Assembly (NCBI GenBank): GCA_037893225.1
Contig: JAZGUH010000556.1
Span: 310,001 to 374,000 of the forward strand
From: Hippasteria phrygiana
Lineage: Eukaryota > Echinodermata > Asteroidea > Valvatida > Goniasteridae
Direction: 5' to 3'
DNA: 64,000 nucleotides
In this document: piece by piece, positions 63,001 through 64,000 of the stretch
Layout: each line of letters starts with the position of its first letter
Numbering within the stretch: position 1 is the first letter of the stretch
Made by a program: the position numbers and the translations under genes
Notes under the pieces: model-generated
Told to the model about the DNA's origin: nothing
Databases searched by the model: none
Seen by the model: the letters and a program-made list of their open reading frames with translations, nothing else

Positions 63001-63444
63001 TCATCCCATGTAGCTTGTGAGCTGACTTGTGATTGACTTGAGATCTGACTTGTGATTGACTTGATTACAACTCTGCTAGTCAGAAGTCATAAACCCATAA
63101 TGCCGTATAGCCAGGGATCACGCCCCAACTTTACGATAATTATTTATTTATAAGAAATAAATAAATAAGCCCCAGAAATATTTTCACAAATGAAATATAG
63201 CAAATTTAACCGTCTACAAAATTCCCGGGGTTTCTGTGTTTTTCAGGACATCATCCCGTTCGGCAACAACCCGCTGTTCCGCTACCTGTGCGGTTGGATG
63301 GTTCCTCCCAAGATCTCTCTGATGAAGCTGACGCAGGGCGAGACGCTCCGAAAACTCTACGAGAGGAACCACGTGGTTCAAGACATGATGGTCCCACTCA
63401 GGAAGTTGCGTGAATCTTTGGGTTGTTTCAACCGGGAGCTCAAC
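50861..63444 (+). CDS. DHCR24: DHCR24 (delta24-sterol reductase), 5' seven coding exons; 3' end outside window
   Basis: FAD-dependent, NADPH-using reductase of the C24 double bond of the sterol side chain, anchored in the endoplasmic reticulum. Exons: 50861-51097, 54700-54823, 55937-56074, 56871-56989, 59449-59715, 62239-62379, 63247-63444. All GT-AG; phases 0,1,1,0,0,0 agree, giving 408 residues. Human DHCR24 has 516, so the last 100 or so residues lie past 64,000. Seen: an N-terminal membrane segment ([19 protein letters not shown]) and a second hydrophobic stretch ([18 protein letters not shown]). The FAD-binding PCMH-type domain follows at about residues 60-235 ([54 protein letters not shown]). 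The conserved [20 protein letters not shown] and [14 protein letters not shown] come after it. Identity with vertebrate DHCR24 is plainly high. Confidence 0.96.
51385..51615. repeat. Poly-G-tract repeat family, inverted copy
   Basis: Reverse complement of 48265-48495: ATGAATAGAGTGG, GCACTTGGAGG followed by a poly-C run, AAAGCTTTGTTCGAAAAAGC, and CAAATAAAGTTATGGCCGTC at the end. Confidence 0.65.
52066..52243. repeat. 11-bp minisatellite (GAGCAGTGCCG)
   Basis: Sixteen or so perfect tandem copies of GAGCAGTGCCG. Because 11 is not a multiple of 3, all frames translate into the same 11-residue period. No ATG-driven gene can be claimed. Confidence 0.97.
52965..53145. repeat. Interspersed repeat, partner of 47797-47960
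   Basis: GAAAAACGGGGAATGACATT ... AACATGTTTGCGTATGAAGT ... GTGTTCTGTATCCTGTCATT. It is followed at once by the TTAA MITE. Confidence 0.65.
53148..53296. mobile_element. 149-bp TTAA-flanked MITE (TTAACCCTCCTGT)
   Basis: TTAACCCTCCTGTGCACC at the left and TATAGGAGGGTTAA at the right, with a central inverted pair (AAAACCTATCAAATGACAG / GTTTTTGATAGGCTG). TTAA at both ends again points to piggyBac-type mobilisation. Confidence 0.75.
54160..54535 (+). mobile_element. Probable non-LTR retrotransposon 3' tail
   Basis: T-rich sequence, then CCAAGGGCCCCATGGAAGAC and ACGGGCTACCCTAATAAAAG, ending in an AATAAAT tail. It looks like a LINE 3' UTR with a simple-repeat tail; no coding part remains. Confidence 0.45.
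54700..54823 (+). CDS. DHCR24: DHCR24 coding exon 2
   Basis: Residues 80-120: [41 protein letters not shown]. Start of the FAD-binding domain. Acceptor GTCCTCAG, donor GTAGGA, phase 1 out. Confidence 0.95.
54985..55150. repeat. Interspersed repeat (CAACACAAGGCCAAAA)
   Basis: Same two modules as 19135-19235 and 19580-19630 (GTGTGGGCTACAAAAGACAA; TTGTGAAAGATTATAGGTGG). It continues into AGAGTTCCAAAAAGAGGCAG, a phrase also found in the LINE fragment near 42740, so it is probably LINE derived. Confidence 0.55.
55390..55530. repeat. Short GCATGCGCGCATAGTTCTAA array
   Basis: Two to three units of AGCATGCGCGCATAGTTCTA followed by CTCAAAAGTCTCCCAAAC. The array is inverted relative to the 20-bp minisatellite at 25738-25926, which also ends in CTCAAAAGTCTCCC, so both derive from one composite repeat. 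Confidence 0.55.
55937..56074 (+). CDS. DHCR24: DHCR24 coding exon 3
   Basis: Residues 121-166: [47 protein letters not shown]. Core of the FAD-binding fold. Acceptor GGAGCAG, donor GTAGGT. Confidence 0.96.
56290..56460. repeat. Poly-T/TTTTTGG low-complexity tract
   Basis: Long T runs broken by GG and GC. Open frames across it are compositional only. Confidence 0.85.
56871..56989 (+). CDS. DHCR24: DHCR24 coding exon 4
   Basis: Residues 167-206: [40 protein letters not shown]. Acceptor TCCAACAG, donor GTTTGT, phase 0 out. Confidence 0.96.
57160..57531. mobile_element. tRNA-containing foldback element
   Basis: Outer arms (57160-57211 and 57481-57531) share GGGTTTTGCCCTTCACCGAC in inverse. 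Inner arms (57213-57302 and 57321-57403) share GCCGGAGTCGGTTGGCTGGT and TAGCGGCGGGTACGGCAGCC in inverse around a loop of less than 20 bp. The right arm has an extra about 70 bp that completes a tRNA-like unit: GTGGTCGAGTGGTAAGACAT (box A), CTCTAGAAAGCAGG (anticodon-arm-like) and GTGGGTTCAAGTCCACCCGA (box B and T arm). Confidence 0.75.
58920..59425. repeat. AAGTC-rich degenerate repeat next to DHCR24 exon 5
   Basis: Blocks of CAAGTCAAGTCAAGTC alternate with unrelated AT-rich sequence (59040-59240 is not repetitive), ending 24 bp before the DHCR24 exon 5 acceptor. Related in motif to the AGTCAATCACAAGTCA ends of the minisatellite-bearing TIR family. Confidence 0.75.
59449..59715 (+). CDS. DHCR24: DHCR24 coding exon 5
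   Basis: Residues 207-295: [40 protein letters not shown] ... [13 protein letters not shown]. Acceptor AAAACAAAG, with the pyrimidine tract interrupted by A residues, so it is a weak site. Donor GTGGGC. Confidence 0.94.
59990..61865. repeat. Degenerate TGTAGAATGGTGCTGTTGCC minisatellite, interrupted
   Basis: Units of about 40-50 bp with the phrase TAGAATGGTGCTGTTGCCCC and TGTAGACTTACA recur at 60020-60130, 60595-60770 and 61625-61865. The gaps are occupied by unrelated inserts, including the TIR element at 60775-61614. Confidence 0.7.
60775..61614. mobile_element. TIR element AGGGGCCGTCCATAAAGTA
   Basis: Left AGGGGCCGTCCATAAAGTAT and right (reverse complement AGGGGCCGTCCATAAAGTAC) are near-identical inverted ends, with subterminal GTACGCA and G-rich blocks (GGGGGGAGGGGGGG) at both sides. 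About 840 bp and no coding capacity. Confidence 0.85.
61870..62044. mobile_element. 175-bp MITE AGGGCCGGTCACACTGGCC
   Basis: AGGGCCGGTCACACTGGCCA at the left and TGGCCAGTGTGACCGGCCCT at the right are perfect inverted ends, followed by CGATAACGA / TCGTTTTCG repeats in both arms. Confidence 0.88.
62239..62379 (+). CDS. DHCR24: DHCR24 coding exon 6
   Basis: Residues 296-342: [47 protein letters not shown]. Very strongly conserved. Acceptor GTATATAG, donor GTGAGC, phase 0 both sides. Confidence 0.97.
62505..62640 (-). mobile_element. tRNA-derived SINE, copy 4
   Basis: Same family (GGCGGTCTCCCAAATTGTCA flank) with a mutated box A (GATTGCCCAGTTGG) and box B (GGTTCAAATTCC), so an older copy. Antisense to DHCR24. 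Confidence 0.8.
62652..63077. mobile_element. TIR element with internal 12-bp minisatellite, copy 2
   Basis: Ends AGCAGAGTTGTAATCAAGTC and GACTTGATTACAACTCTGCT are perfect inverses. The internal order is reversed relative to 24511-24902: the minisatellite comes first, then CAATTCTGGTCTCAAGCCAT and GTTCATCCCATGTAGCT. Confidence 0.88.
62675..62932. repeat. 12-bp minisatellite (CACGAGTCACTT)
   Basis: About 21 near-perfect copies of CACGAGTCACTT, one carrying AACGAG and one CACAAG. The complement is AAGTGACTCGTG, the same unit as 24645-24880 with one base changed. Confidence 0.96.
63247..63444 (+). CDS. DHCR24: DHCR24 coding exon 7 (last in window)
   Basis: Residues 343-408: [66 protein letters not shown]. 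Acceptor TTTTTCAG, donor GTGAGG, phase 0. The following exons with the conserved C-terminal region are outside the window. Confidence 0.96.
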
Positions 63445-64000
63445 GTGAGGAGTTTTTCTTATTTTTGTTCTCCCTTAAACTTAACTGTATTATCAGTCAC
63501 ATCAGCCTCACCCCATCTCTACAATTACAGCTTCATGTGTATTCAGTATGAGAATTTGTTTGGGTGGGCGTGGTTTTTAGACCAATTTTGGGGAGGGCTA
63601 AAATGATTTGTGGAAGCTAAATAGTTTTGGAAAACCTCATGGTTTTTAAGAAATTGTGGAAAAATAATTCACTTGTTCCTAGCAATAAATTCTAGCTGTA
63701 CCTAGATGTAAAAACGAAAAGCTTTGCCGATAGCTTTTTGCCTTGTTCTGTATCTCTATGGAATTCTTTTGCCCGGTGCACGTTTCCCTTCATCTTACCA
63801 TCTTTCCTGCTTCAAGAGAAATCGTAATTCCTACATCTTGCATCTTTGGTTCTTTCTATTTGTTTATTTGCAAAATTTTCTCTGTTTAATAAACTACATG
63901 TACTTGTACCCCCTCCCCGGCTGCTTCTAATGGGTAATGCAGTTGTGAAGAACTCCACTAAATATAATAAATAAAACAAATTATATAGCGCTTTGTACAA
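63445..64000 (+). other. DHCR24 intron 7, incomplete
   Basis: Contains a LINE 3' fragment (63690-63890: CTGTACCTAGATGTAAAAAC, then CAAGAGAAATCGTAATTCCT), and the last bases AATTATATAGCGCTTTGTAC look like the start of another interspersed repeat. Confidence 0.6.
63690..63890 (+). mobile_element. Non-LTR retrotransposon 3' fragment
   Basis: Diverged copy of 24337-24480: GTACCTAGATGTA..ACGAAAAGCT, a frame-broken coding remnant, and a tail ending TTTAATAAACTACATG. Confidence 0.55.

Noticed and set aside
62534..63020. Two long overlapping + strand frames (SLHESLHE and TSHFTSHF repeats)
   Set aside because: Products of the 12-bp minisatellite; no start context, domain or homology.

Overview
This is an intron-rich animal nuclear window of AT-rich DNA, dense with non-autonomous DNA transposons, tRNA-derived SINEs and minisatellites. 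It reads best as a marine invertebrate deuterostome, probably an echinoderm. The evidence is an invertebrate-type PDZ-C2-RhoGAP SYD-1 protein, a FANCC orthologue, and abundant TACATG-type repeats. The species cannot be fixed from the sequence alone. All three genes were assembled by hand from homology, splice sites and reading phase; no transcript data were available.

Layout. (1) 1-28,050: syd-1/SYDE on the + strand, five coding exons (1290-27462) that join in frame into a 1080-residue PDZ-C2-RhoGAP protein with a polyglutamine tail. Its 17.8 kb first intron holds a Tc1/mariner transposon with an uninterrupted transposase ORF (10819-12611) and many MITEs. (2) 27,463-39,201: intergenic repeat field between the convergent 3' ends of SYDE and FANCC. 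(3) 39,202-48,163: FANCC on the - strand, eleven coding exons that join in frame into 581 residues. (4) 48,164-50,860: head-to-head intergenic region with a CpG-rich, CRE-containing candidate promoter near 50.03-50.23 kb, flanked by about 80-bp inverted repeats. (5) 50,861-63,444: DHCR24 on the + strand, the first seven coding exons (408 residues); the last roughly 100 residues lie beyond the window.

The genes belong to unrelated pathways: synapse assembly and Rho GTPase control (SYDE), the Fanconi anaemia core complex for interstrand crosslink repair (FANCC), and sterol side-chain reduction (DHCR24). Only FANCC and DHCR24 are likely to share control, through a common upstream region.

The most unusual non-genic items are: a Tc1/mariner transposase with 46 residues between the second catalytic Asp and the Glu; a TIR element family that carries a 12-bp minisatellite inside it; TTAA-flanked piggyBac-like MITEs, one nested in another transposon relic; a 370-bp tRNA-containing foldback in a DHCR24 intron; and a degenerate minisatellite split by two TIR elements. 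No CRISPR array, operon or other prokaryotic system is present.
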